Source of the DNA: Akkermansiaceae bacterium
GTDB lineage: Bacteria > Verrucomicrobiota > Verrucomicrobiia > Verrucomicrobiales > Akkermansiaceae
NCBI GenBank assembly: GCA_028822935.1
Contig: JAPKCM010000007.1
Location: 1-64,000 of the forward strand
Length of the DNA: 64,000 nucleotides
Direction: 5' to 3'
Below, one piece after another: positions 8,983 through 17,739 of the stretch (positions are counted from its first letter, which is position 1; every line of letters begins with the position of its first letter). The translations under genes were made by a program, and so were the position numbers. A model generated the notes under the pieces. It was not told the DNA's origin and ran no database searches. It worked only from the letters and a program-made list of their open reading frames with translations.

Positions 8983-9897
8983 ATGACTTTTTCGAAAACA
9001 AGGATCGTTAAAAAAGGCTTCACTCTTGTCGAGCTTCTCGTGGCCATGGCGATTACAGTCATTTTGGTCTCTCTGGTGGTCGTAATCACTGGGAATGCGC
9101 TGGATGCTTGGCGTGGAGCGAGGAATGAGATTAGAGCGGCACGTCAGGCCAAAATCATGCTTGATTCTCTCGGGCGAGATCTTGAATCCTTGGTGATTCG
9201 TTCGAACAATAATTTTGAATGGCTCAATGTAAAAAGCGAAACCAGGGATATTGGACCGGAAGGAAAGCCAAGCCCGAATGCTGCGAGCTTTATATTTTTG
9301 ACGGGTGCGTCTGATCGATACGACGGAAACGTCGGGGATTCTCTCGAGGACAAAGGGGGAGATATTTCTGCAGTGGGCTACAAGCTGGAATTTTTGGATC
9401 CGATCTTTTCAAATCCAGATGAACGCTATTCCACATTTGTTCTCTACCGAAATTTGGTTAATCCAGACCAAACCTTTCAGGGGCTTTTAGCCGTCGAAGA
9501 TCTCGATGAGGCATACTCGGGATCGGCAGGAGGTTCCGCCCAGGGTAAAAATTTCATGTGCGAAAACATCTACGAGATCAGCGTGGTATTTTCGGTGGAA
9601 TTTGTTGACACCTCTGGAGATCTTCAATCAGTGAAAGTGCCTGTTTTGGGTGCTTCCGGGGGCGTAAATGCCGTTAGTGAATTCAGCATCAAGGGAGATA
9701 TTATCAAGGCAGACGGACAGGACGCACGTTACTCTAAAGGAAGGGTTGTATCAGTCGATCTAAGTATCACCGTTCTTTCTGATACCGGAATGCGACTCAT
9801 TCGCCAAGTTCCTCTGGATGATCCTCAAAAACAGGCCAAGTTTCTCTCGGAAAATTCCTATAATTATTCGAAAACGGTGCTTCTTCCTCAGCCCTAA
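8983..9897 (+). CDS. Prepilin-like protein (GspJ / Verru_Chthon cassette C-like)
   Basis: This is the third gene of the prepilin trio, 304 residues. The processing site KKGFTLVELLVAMAITVIL begins around residue 10. The segment after the helix (DAWRGARNEIRAARQAKIMLDSLGRDLESL) is typical of GspJ-like minor pseudopilins. The remaining 250 residues form a large extracytoplasmic domain. It ends 66 bases before tRNA-Leu. Together the trio could form the tip of a pseudopilus, but no assembly ATPase or secretin is within the window. Confidence 0.8.
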   Translation: MTFSKTRIVKKGFTLVELLVAMAITVILVSLVVVITGNALDAWRGARNEIRAARQAKIMLDSLGRDLESLVIRSNNNFEWLNVKSETRDIGPEGKPSPNAASFIFLTGASDRYDGNVGDSLEDKGGDISAVGYKLEFLDPIFSNPDERYSTFVLYRNLVNPDQTFQGLLAVEDLDEAYSGSAGGSAQGKNFMCENIYEISVVFSVEFVDTSGDLQSVKVPVLGASGGVNAVSEFSIKGDIIKADGQDARYSKGRVVSVDLSITVLSDTGMRLIRQVPLDDPQKQAKFLSENSYNYSKTVLLPQP

Positions 9898-9915
9898 TTT
9901 TTTTTTAAACAAGTC

Positions 9916-9944
9916 TTGCCAAACATCGAAGGGAGAACTAAATC
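9916..9944 (+). promoter_or_regulatory. Candidate promoter of tRNA-Leu
   Basis: A TTGCCA hexamer at 9916-9921 is separated by 17 bases from TAAATC at 9939-9944, about 20 bases upstream of the tRNA. This fits a sigma-70 promoter for a stable RNA. The match is moderate and rests only on sequence. A long T tract just upstream (9898-9906) may help end transcription of the prepilin genes. Confidence 0.35.
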
Positions 9945-9963
9945 CTCCCTCGTCAGATCGTAA

Positions 9964-10050
9964 GCGCGGGTGGCGGAATTGGTAGACGCGCTAGACTAAG
10001 GATCTAGTGTCCGCAAGGACGTGGGGGTTCGATTCCCCCCTCGCGCACCA
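9964..10050 (+). tRNA. tRNA-Leu (anticodon AAG)
   Basis: This 87-base class II tRNA has a GCGCGGG/CTCGCGC acceptor stem, a D arm with GGCGGAATTGGTAGACGC, a long variable arm (GTCC-GCAA-GGAC), a T arm with GGGGGTTCGATTCCCCC and an encoded CCA. The anticodon stem is CTAGA/TCTAG with the loop CTAAGGA, so positions 34-36 read AAG. That is unusual for a bacterial leucine tRNA, where GAG normally covers CUY codons. A34 would be expected to be deaminated to inosine by TadA, which I infer and cannot see here. Confidence 0.95.
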
Positions 10051-10072
10051 TCTGATGTGGTTCTCTCTCAAG

Positions 10073-10116
10073 GCCCCCGCCAAGGGGGCTTCTGAGTTAC
10101 CAGAGATCACCTCTGG
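10073..10116 (+). repeat. Two hairpins between the tRNA genes
   Basis: GCCCCC (10073-10078) pairs with GGGGGC (10084-10089) around a 5-base loop, and CCAGAG (10100-10105) pairs with CTCTGG (10111-10116) around another 5-base loop. Neither is followed by a T tract. They may be processing or attenuating structures in a Leu-Val tRNA transcript, with the first possibly acting as a weak terminator. Confidence 0.4.
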
Positions 10117-10120
10117 ATAG

Positions 10121-10195
10121 GGTCGATTAGCTCAGTGGTAGAGCGCTTGCTTCACACGCAAGATGTCACTGGTTCAAGTCCAGTATCGACCACCA
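10121..10195 (+). tRNA. tRNA-Val (anticodon CAC)
   Basis: This 75-base tRNA has the acceptor stem GGTCGAT/ATCGACC, a D arm with TAGCTCAGTGGTAGAGC, the anticodon stem CTTGC/GCAAG with loop TTCACAC giving CAC (decodes GUG), a T arm with CTGGTTCAAGTCCAG and an encoded CCA. It lies 70 bases after tRNA-Leu on the same strand and may share its transcript. Confidence 0.97.
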
Positions 10196-10294
10196 TTCAT
10201 GCACCTTCTCTGATGATCTTTCATTTCTGGAAGGGTATTTCATCTTTTAGGAGACAAATCTTCGTCAATAAGGCATTTTCTTCACTGAAAGCTA

Positions 10295-10825
10295 ATGTCG
10301 AAGAGAAACCAACGCGGCCCTGAGTGGAAAGAGTGGGTGAGCGAAAACGCTCCGCGCCTTCTGGCGTATGCCCGCCAGCGGTGCCAGAGTATGACTGAGG
10401 CCGAGGATATCCTACAGGATACTCTGATTAAGCTTTGGCATTACCAAGAGGAACGTGATTTCTGTGCTCCCGATTTGCCTCTCGCGTTTTCCGTGATGCG
10501 TTACATTGGTCTGGACCGGGGGCGCAGCAAGGGTCGACAAGAGCGCCGTAATCAGAAGATTGTGCAGTTTCAGTCTGGGAATGATCTCTGGTTGGATACA
10601 CCAGCTGAAGACAACGAAGAAGCGAAACTGCTTCGAGGTGCGGTCGGTAAGCTGCCGGAAAAGCTTCGCGAGGTTTTGACTTTGAAAATTTGGGGAGGAC
10701 TGACCTTTGCTGAAATTGGGAAGGTGTTATCGCTCTCCAATAACACCGCGGCATCAAGGTATCGTTATGCCTTGGAGCAGCTTCAAAAGAAACTTGTATA
10801 CTTAAAAGACTCTCGACATGGATAA
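10295..10825 (+). CDS. RNA polymerase ECF-type sigma factor
   Basis: This 176-residue sigma factor has only regions 2 and 4. Region 2 includes AEDILQDTLIKLWHY, though the usual RNxxxD -10 recognition helix is replaced by AFSVMRYIGLDRGRSKGRQERR. Region 4 (LPEKLREVLTLKIWGGLTFAEIGKVLSLSNNTAASRYRYALEQL) is complete. Its stop overlaps the start of the next gene, which encodes a small single-pass membrane protein. The sigma/membrane-protein pairing suggests, but does not prove, a sigma/anti-sigma pair. A PDZ protein gene follows. Confidence 0.9.
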   Translation: MSKRNQRGPEWKEWVSENAPRLLAYARQRCQSMTEAEDILQDTLIKLWHYQEERDFCAPDLPLAFSVMRYIGLDRGRSKGRQERRNQKIVQFQSGNDLWLDTPAEDNEEAKLLRGAVGKLPEKLREVLTLKIWGGLTFAEIGKVLSLSNNTAASRYRYALEQLQKKLVYLKDSRHG

Positions 10826-11294
10826 ATCACTAAAAGAACTAGAAGCCCAACTGGAAGCGCTGACCCTGGTGGGGATGAGTGATCAGGCGGAAGCTCGTTG
10901 TGACGAACTCATCGATGAATTGTCTTTAAATTTAGGCAACCAATCTGCCCTCGGCTTGTCTTGGCAGGTGACTTCGATTGCTGCTGCGATCGTCTTGCTA
11001 ATCGGGCTCAGTTCTGGTTGGTGGTTGGGCCGAAGCGAGGCGAAGACTCCCATTACGGGGCTCGAGACAGCTCCCGAGGTTTACGCCTCCGCTTTTGATC
11101 TCATTGATGAGCGATCGTGGATGCAGATTGAGGGAGATCCGGTTTTGTATCTCTCCAAGAATGGTGAAGTTCGGGAGCGGAGGACGGAAGTCGATGTTTT
11201 TGAAGAGACGGTATTACACCGCGACTCGGGAAAGATGGTAACGGTGAGGATTACCACTCGCCAGCCTGTCAACGAGATTACGAATCAATTTTAG
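10818..11294 (+). CDS. Single-pass membrane protein, putative anti-sigma factor
   Basis: This is a 158-residue protein of no recognised family. Residues 1-45 are acidic and helical and would be cytoplasmic. One transmembrane segment lies at about 50-72 (VTSIAAAIVLLIGLSSGWWLG), and the C-terminal 85 residues would be periplasmic. The gene start overlaps the ECF sigma stop by 8 bases, the arrangement and topology expected for an anti-sigma factor, but I see no zinc-binding HxxxCxxC motif. The function is therefore inferred from context only. Confidence 0.7.
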   Translation: MDKSLKELEAQLEALTLVGMSDQAEARCDELIDELSLNLGNQSALGLSWQVTSIAAAIVLLIGLSSGWWLGRSEAKTPITGLETAPEVYASAFDLIDERSWMQIEGDPVLYLSKNGEVRERRTEVDVFEETVLHRDSGKMVTVRITTRQPVNEITNQF

Positions 11295-11297
11295 GGT

Positions 11298-11993
11298 ATG
11301 CGCCTTTTATTAATCTCTTTTTTCTCGGCCCTGTTCACTCTGGGACTCTTTGCGTGTGAAGAGAAGCAGGGGATGCCTTGGATGGGGGTCATCTTGGATA
11401 CGCCGAGATCACAGGTTGATCGACCTTCAGAAATGGGTGATGGCACCGGACTTCTGGTGGAAGCAATCGTTAAGGACGGGCCACTGGCGCTTGCCGGAGG
11501 GCTGAAGGGGGATCTTTGGTGGAAATTCGATGATCAAATCCTCGTAAATATGCGGCAACTCCTAGTTCTCCTTCGAATGAAAAAGGTAGGGGACTCGGTT
11601 CAGTTGAAATTCTTTCGCGATGGAAAACTTGTTTCAAAAGAAGCAATTTTTGGTGAACGGCCAGCCACGAAAAGGGAAAATAGGGAGTTTATGCCGAATG
11701 CGGTGAGGCCGAAGGGCCAAGAATCCGAAACTGAGGAAGCCGCCGAAATGAAAGACGGTGAATTGACCTACAAGCTCACTGAGAAGGGTGACTCCCTTAA
11801 CCTGTTGATTAGCAGAGAGGGCGAGGTGATATTTAACGGCCTAGTCAACACTGACGAAGAGATCGAGAAGATGGAGGTTAGATGGAAGTCGAGCCTACTG
11901 ATTCTCCGTCAAGCGCTTGTAATACATGCCAAGCCAAAGTCAAAAAAGGGGGGGCCACGTGTCCGCTATTTGCCTCTAAAGGCTAAGGAATGA
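11298..11993 (+). CDS. PDZ-domain exported protein
   Basis: This is a 231-residue protein with an N-terminal signal sequence ending in LFAC, which could be a lipobox (Cys20) although Phe at -2 is atypical. A PDZ-like domain covers about 30-120 (MGVILDT, GLLVEAIVKDGPLALAGGLKGDLWWKFDDQIL, LLRMKKVGDSVQLKFFRDGK), the pattern of PDZ domains in HtrA/DegS-type proteins, but no protease domain is attached. The tail is acidic then basic. It starts 3 bases after the putative anti-sigma gene, so it may sense envelope signals for that sigma circuit. Confidence 0.75.
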   Translation: MRLLLISFFSALFTLGLFACEEKQGMPWMGVILDTPRSQVDRPSEMGDGTGLLVEAIVKDGPLALAGGLKGDLWWKFDDQILVNMRQLLVLLRMKKVGDSVQLKFFRDGKLVSKEAIFGERPATKRENREFMPNAVRPKGQESETEEAAEMKDGELTYKLTEKGDSLNLLISREGEVIFNGLVNTDEEIEKMEVRWKSSLLILRQALVIHAKPKSKKGGPRVRYLPLKAKE

Positions 11994-12080
11994 AATTGAC
12001 TCCGCGTCTTAGATCATTAGAATATCGGGTTTAAGTCATCAGTTCTTGCCTTTCCTAGACGAAACACGCAGGCTTTCGCC

Positions 12081-13919
12081 ATGCATCCAGATGTAGCGAA
12101 GTTAGTGGAAGCGGGCCGAATCAATGCGGCCGTTGGGGAAAGGCTCTCAGGAATTGCACCCGGAAAGTATCGGCTGCATCGAGGATACGGCGGGGGAGTC
12201 GTGAAGGAATGGGACCTTTTCAATGGGAAGGTGGTCATCGACTTCGAAAAAGCTGCAGGAAAAGAAATGGGGCTCAAGCTCGCCTTGGAAAAGACTGAAG
12301 CTCTGGAAGATGACGACCTACGGGCGCAAAAGGTCAGTCAGATTGATGAGCTGAAGACTCTTGCGGTTGATAATCCGGTAGAGCTCATTTGTCGGACTTT
12401 GCAGTCTCGTGAGGGAAAGATGACTCTCGATCAAATGGACGCAGAACTCATGGGGAGTATCATCGAGGAACCTATTTACAAAAAGTGGTGGGAGAAGACC
12501 AAAAAGACACTTCGTGAGAGCAAGCGTGTTTCGGTTCCTACTAAAAGGACCGATTATTTGGTCCTTCGCGACGAATCTGCCAGCCCTGGTGAGGCTATGG
12601 TTGAAGATTTGGAGCAGGCAAGGAGTCCGAAAGCCCGCGTTAAAGCACTTGAGGCGATTCAGCGGGAGGCGCCCCTTATTGCTGCAGGAGACGGCCTGCT
12701 TGCGCAAGTTTACGGCATTGTAAACGATTCAATTCTTAAGCTAGTGAAGCTTTCGCCAGCTCAGTCACTCGAACTCGCAGCGCTTCGCGACGAAATCGTA
12801 GACGAAACAAAATCTGAAGATGTGGTTGGTGAAGGTGCTCCCTCGATTGCGGAGGTCCTCCAAGTCGCCGAAAGCACACTTTCCGATGATTTGGGACAGG
12901 TGGCAGCCGCACGTCTTAAGCGCATTCTGGAAGCATTCCCGGCGGCCTTCAACAACGATTGGGTAGGGCATATCCTCAAGGTTTTTGATCGCATTTCTTC
13001 ACGTGGAGTTTCTGAGATCGCCAAGCTTCTTGTCGAAAAGGAAGAAACCAAAAGATTCTATGAGCACATCCGAGTGGCGCTTTCCCGTCACGCTTTGGGT
13101 GCTGATGCGCTTGCTTGGATTAGTCGCGAGAGAAAGAAGGCATCCGAGCCCGTCTTCGATGGTTCGGTGGGATCGGTGATTCTCACGGTGCTCGAGCAGG
13201 ATTCTCTCGATGATGGCCCGCGCAAGGCCGGTCGTTTGGCGAATCTCCTCCTTGATGACAAAGAACTTGTGGCTGACTTGCTCTCAACGATGGAGATGAA
13301 TGATGTGCGGAACTTCGGAAGAAAGCTTCTCGCAAGCCCGGCATTTCCAGATCTCGATCGGAAGTCACTGATGGCACGAGTCATCAAAGCTGTTCCTGAG
13401 ACACAGGATATGGTCACCGGAAATACCTCAAGTAAGAAGGATGATACTCTGTTGGTTTCATGGGAGAGTCTCGATCGCCGGAAAGCGGAATACGAGGATC
13501 TCGTCAACAAGCGGATCCCCGAGAACATTAAGGAAATCGCCGTTGCGCGTTCCTACGGAGACCTTCGTGAGAACTTCGAATACAAGGCTGCCAAGCAGAT
13601 GCAGCAAGTGCTCAACCGACGCAAGGTGGAGCTTCAAAAGGATCTTGAGAGGGCTCGTCCCACCGATTTTAAAGGGGCAGATCCATCCGCTGTGAACATT
13701 GGAACCAAGTTCATGCTCGATGTAGCCGGTCGCGGCGACAAAGAGTATCGTATGCTTGGAGCCTGGGATGCGAGTCCTGATGAGCAAATTCTTTCTTACC
13801 TCTCAGTAATGGGCCAGGCCTTACTTGGTAAGGCTACCGGAGACTCTGCCGAGATCCCAGATCCCGATACTGAAGAGCTGATGACCGTCACCATTAAGGA
13901 GATTACCGCCATCGCTTAA
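12081..13919 (+). CDS. greA: GreA/GreB-type transcript cleavage factor with long N-terminal extension
   Basis: The last 160 residues (about 453-612) are a GreA: an N-terminal coiled coil with the tip ARSYGDLRENFEYKAAKQ, whose Asp and Glu match the catalytic acidic pair of GreA, then the FKBP-like C-domain with SVMGQALLGKATGDSAEI. These factors restart backtracked RNA polymerase by stimulating RNA cleavage. About 450 residues precede it: a small domain (KYRLHRGYGGGVVKEWDLFNGKVVIDF) that looks SH3/CarD-like to me, then a long helical region. Ordinary GreA is about 158 residues. Chlamydia also has an extended GreA of about 715 residues, so this is a PVC-type form. enolase follows by 18 bases. 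Confidence 0.88.
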   Translation: MHPDVAKLVEAGRINAAVGERLSGIAPGKYRLHRGYGGGVVKEWDLFNGKVVIDFEKAAGKEMGLKLALEKTEALEDDDLRAQKVSQIDELKTLAVDNPVELICRTLQSREGKMTLDQMDAELMGSIIEEPIYKKWWEKTKKTLRESKRVSVPTKRTDYLVLRDESASPGEAMVEDLEQARSPKARVKALEAIQREAPLIAAGDGLLAQVYGIVNDSILKLVKLSPAQSLELAALRDEIVDETKSEDVVGEGAPSIAEVLQVAESTLSDDLGQVAAARLKRILEAFPAAFNNDWVGHILKVFDRISSRGVSEIAKLLVEKEETKRFYEHIRVALSRHALGADALAWISRERKKASEPVFDGSVGSVILTVLEQDSLDDGPRKAGRLANLLLDDKELVADLLSTMEMNDVRNFGRKLLASPAFPDLDRKSLMARVIKAVPETQDMVTGNTSSKKDDTLLVSWESLDRRKAEYEDLVNKRIPENIKEIAVARSYGDLRENFEYKAAKQMQQVLNRRKVELQKDLERARPTDFKGADPSAVNIGTKFMLDVAGRGDKEYRMLGAWDASPDEQILSYLSVMGQALLGKATGDSAEIPDPDTEELMTVTIKEITAIA

Positions 13920-15230
<1,311 letters not shown>

Positions 15231-15254
15231 TCATCGGTATTTTTAGATCAAAAA

Positions 15255-15286
15255 CCGCTAGGGGATTTTCTCTTAGCGGATTTTTC
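15255..15286 (+). terminator. Rho-independent terminator after eno
   Basis: CCGCTA (15255-15260) pairs with TAGCGG (15274-15279) around a 13-base loop, followed by A and a T-rich tract (TTTTTC). It starts 24 bases after the enolase stop. Confidence 0.8.
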
Positions 15287-15358
15287 TTTGTTGGTAGTTA
15301 GGATTTCCTAAATTTTCTTTCGAGTTTTAGGCAACTTCTTGGTATTACTTTCCTCGAA

Positions 15359-15712
15359 ATGGCGCGCCGACAAAAACAGAGTGCAAAAGCTTCTCGTGAT
15401 CCAGAGTTTTCCAGAGAGTCTCACCGCAAGGGGCTTTTCGGAAAAACGACCGGAGTCGTTTTGGGGGTTTTTGTAATTGTCTTGGCTATGGCAGTGATTG
15501 TTCCAATCGCGCCAGAGTATCAAAAGCTGCGCGCCATCGAGGCAGAGCATACAAATGCCGTGGAAGAGGAAGACGCGCTCAAACGGAAGCGCCGGCAGTA
15601 TGAGCTAGAGGTCGAGGCTCTCGCAAGCAATCAGGACTATCTGGAAGCTCGCGCTCGTGACCGGGGACCCTATTACCGCCCCGGTGAAAGCGTCATTAAA
15701 ATCTCCGAGTGA
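15359..15712 (+). CDS. FtsB/DivIC-like septum formation protein
   Basis: This is a 117-residue protein with a basic cytoplasmic N-terminus, one transmembrane segment at about 30-52 (TGVVLGVFVIVLAMAVIVPIA) and a coiled coil at about 55-95 (LRAIEAEHTNAVEEEDALKRKRRQYELEVEAL). It ends with ARDRGPYYRPGESVIKI, which matches the ARE-x-GYxxPGE pattern of FtsB/DivIC. These bind FtsL and help activate septal peptidoglycan synthesis. eno is followed by a DivIC/ftsB gene in many bacteria, and that order is kept here. The convergent lptB gene ends 3 bases beyond. Confidence 0.82.
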   Translation: MARRQKQSAKASRDPEFSRESHRKGLFGKTTGVVLGVFVIVLAMAVIVPIAPEYQKLRAIEAEHTNAVEEEDALKRKRRQYELEVEALASNQDYLEARARDRGPYYRPGESVIKISE

Positions 15713-15715
15713 AGC

Positions 15716-16462
15716 TTAAAAACGAAAGTCGCTGCCAAAGTAGAGTCGGCGGGCCCGTTCGTCGTTGACCAATTCTTCGGACGAACCTTCGAGCATGACT
15801 TTTCCGTCCACCAGAAGAGAGGCCCGGTCCACGATGTCGAGAGTCTCTCTGACTTGGTGGTCTGTGATCAGAATGGACAAGCCATCCTGATCGCGAAGTT
15901 CACGGATGATTTTGTGGATTTCCTGAACCGCAATGGGATCGATGCCCACGAAAGGCTCGTCGAGCATCAGGAGCTTGGGCTCGGTGCAGAGGCAACGAGC
16001 GAGTGAGAGTCGTCGTTTTTCTCCTCCAGAAAGGGCCATCGCCATTGATTTACGAACATGACTGATCCCGAATCGGTCAAGAAGCATGTCGGCGCGTTCT
16101 TTTCGAGCTTTTCGGGAGAGCTTTTTGCGGGTTTCGAGAACTGCCAAAAGATTGTCCTCAACACTGAGTTTTCGAAAAATTGACTCTTCCTGGGGGAGAT
16201 ATCCCATTCCCTGACGAGCTCGTTTGTGCATCGGGAGTCTCGTGATTTCCTTGCCGTAGAGGCTGACGCGTCCGTGATCGGGAGGAATCAGGCCGGCAAT
16301 CATGTAGAACGTGGTCGTCTTACCCGCGCCATTGGGACCGAGGAGTCCTACAATTTCACCTGGTTGGACCCGCAGGCGTACTTCATCGACGACCTTGCGG
16401 CCTCCGTAGCTTTTTTGAAGGCCTTCAACTTCAAGGAGGGGGGAGGTAGAATCTTCGCTCAT
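15716..16462 (-). CDS. lptB: LPS export ABC transporter ATP-binding protein
   Basis: LptB is the ATPase that, with LptFG, extracts LPS from the inner membrane. At 248 residues it has Walker A GPNGAGKTT (about 39-47), the Q-loop region YLPQEESIF, the signature ALSGGEKRRLSLARCL, Walker B LLMLDEPFVGIDP and the switch histidine in ILITDHQVRETL. ESIFRKL and the LVDGKVMLEGSSEELV tail are typical of LptB rather than other ABC ATPases. Its start lies 2 bases after the LptA/LptC-like gene. Confidence 0.96.
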   Translation of the reverse strand: MSEDSTSPLLEVEGLQKSYGGRKVVDEVRLRVQPGEIVGLLGPNGAGKTTTFYMIAGLIPPDHGRVSLYGKEITRLPMHKRARQGMGYLPQEESIFRKLSVEDNLLAVLETRKKLSRKARKERADMLLDRFGISHVRKSMAMALSGGEKRRLSLARCLCTEPKLLMLDEPFVGIDPIAVQEIHKIIRELRDQDGLSILITDHQVRETLDIVDRASLLVDGKVMLEGSSEELVNDERARRLYFGSDFRF

Positions 16463-16464
16463 GG

Positions 16465-17733
16465 CTACTTCTTGATTTTATCGGGAAGGCTAGTTTCCCA
16501 ACCAGTAGGTGAAGTTTGGGCTCGAATGTTTTCATCGCCGATTAGGGAAATGACAACGTAACCATCTTTGTTGCGTGTTCGGAGGGCGAAGCCAGCAACG
16601 CGAAAAGAAAGATCGGCGCCGCGAATGGTGACTTTTTCGCTCTTAGCATCATAGACGGCCCTGCCACCGCGGACTTCGATCGGACGGCCTTTTTCATCGT
16701 TCCCTTTAATGAGGATGCCCCCTGCTACCGTAAACTGCTTTATCTCGCCGATGCCCTTAATGCCAGCAAATGGACTGTCATCTTTCTCCGCATCGTCGTC
16801 TTCTTTGGGCTTTGCGGAAGGAGGATCAAAGAGCACCTTCATTCCTTCCTTGGCGGTCATGATCATTCCTTTTCCTTTGAGCTCCACATTCCCCAAGTAG
16901 CTCATCTCTGAATTGACCCCATCAAAATAGAAGCCTTTGCTGGACTTGATGATGATTCTTTTTTTGTTGGGTTTGAAGAGATCTTCGAATGGGATCTCGG
17001 GCTCAACCGGAGCCTTTATTTGAGCGAGAATGTTTGCTTGTTCGACCACTGCTAGAAAACGTGCAAGACGCTGAACGAGACCGGCTTCATTTTCGGCGGC
17101 TTCTTCGAAGTTTTTGCGAGGATCAATGGTCGGAAGGACACGCGGAGCGACCTGTTTTTCAAACTCGACCAACTCATCGGCTGTGATCAATGGAGGAACC
17201 GCGGTGAGCATTTGAAGGCCAGCGAGAAAGGGGAGGATCGGAGAACGGAGATTCATGGTCGTGTTTTCTGTTTTCTTGTCTTGTTCCAAAATCATGGTCT
17301 CGGCGGGACCGAGAAGAATTCCTTGCCGGGACTTCAATATCAGGATCCCACCTTGTCCTCTGGCTAGAAAATGATCGTTGGCAGATTGAAGAAGGAGTTC
17401 GCCACTTGCGACCACTTGCTCCTTTTTCACCTTGTAGGTAGCAGCCTCCATTTTAGCGGTGCTACTGATCTTTTGATCTTTGTCGAAAAGGTAGATTACG
17501 AGTCCTTCCCCGTTGAGCCGATCCTTACTCTCGACGATCATCTTGTTGGCGGTCAGCAGGGAAGCTCGCCTCTTTTTTGCGTCAAATCGCGGGAGGGAGA
17601 CTCCGGTGAGTGTTGCCCCAATCGGGAGACGCGACATCGTGCCTTCCTCTTCGTCGTCTGATTCCTCGACAATCTGTCCAACCAGTGTTGAACACAGAAG
17701 GACGAGTGGGAGAGAGGAAAATTTCATAACCAC
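16465..17733 (-). CDS. LptA/LptC-like (OstA family) LPS transport protein
   Basis: This is an exported protein of 422 residues (signal peptide about 1-20) placed between kdsA and lptB, where LptA and LptC normally sit. The N-terminal part (about 36-160: GATLTGVSLPRFDAKKRRASLLTANKM, KMEAATYKVKKEQVVASGELLL) and the C-terminal part (about 260-400: IIIKSSKGFYFDGVNSEMSYLGNVELKG, GGRAVYDAKSEKVTIRG) each look like beta-jellyroll OstA units. The whole is more than twice the length of E. coli LptA. It may combine the LptC and LptA functions in one chain; this is inference. A charged linker (KPKEDDDAEKDDSP) interrupts the second unit. Confidence 0.75.
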   Translation of the reverse strand: MVMKFSSLPLVLLCSTLVGQIVEESDDEEEGTMSRLPIGATLTGVSLPRFDAKKRRASLLTANKMIVESKDRLNGEGLVIYLFDKDQKISSTAKMEAATYKVKKEQVVASGELLLQSANDHFLARGQGGILILKSRQGILLGPAETMILEQDKKTENTTMNLRSPILPFLAGLQMLTAVPPLITADELVEFEKQVAPRVLPTIDPRKNFEEAAENEAGLVQRLARFLAVVEQANILAQIKAPVEPEIPFEDLFKPNKKRIIIKSSKGFYFDGVNSEMSYLGNVELKGKGMIMTAKEGMKVLFDPPSAKPKEDDDAEKDDSPFAGIKGIGEIKQFTVAGGILIKGNDEKGRPIEVRGGRAVYDAKSEKVTIRGADLSFRVAGFALRTRNKDGYVVISLIGDENIRAQTSPTGWETSLPDKIKK

Positions 17734-17739
17734 TAAGAT

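Noticed and set aside
10135-10323. Open frame over tRNA-Val
   Set aside because: It reads through the tRNA itself (MVERLLHTQDVTGSSPVSTT), a common false gene on tRNA sequence, and has no family match.
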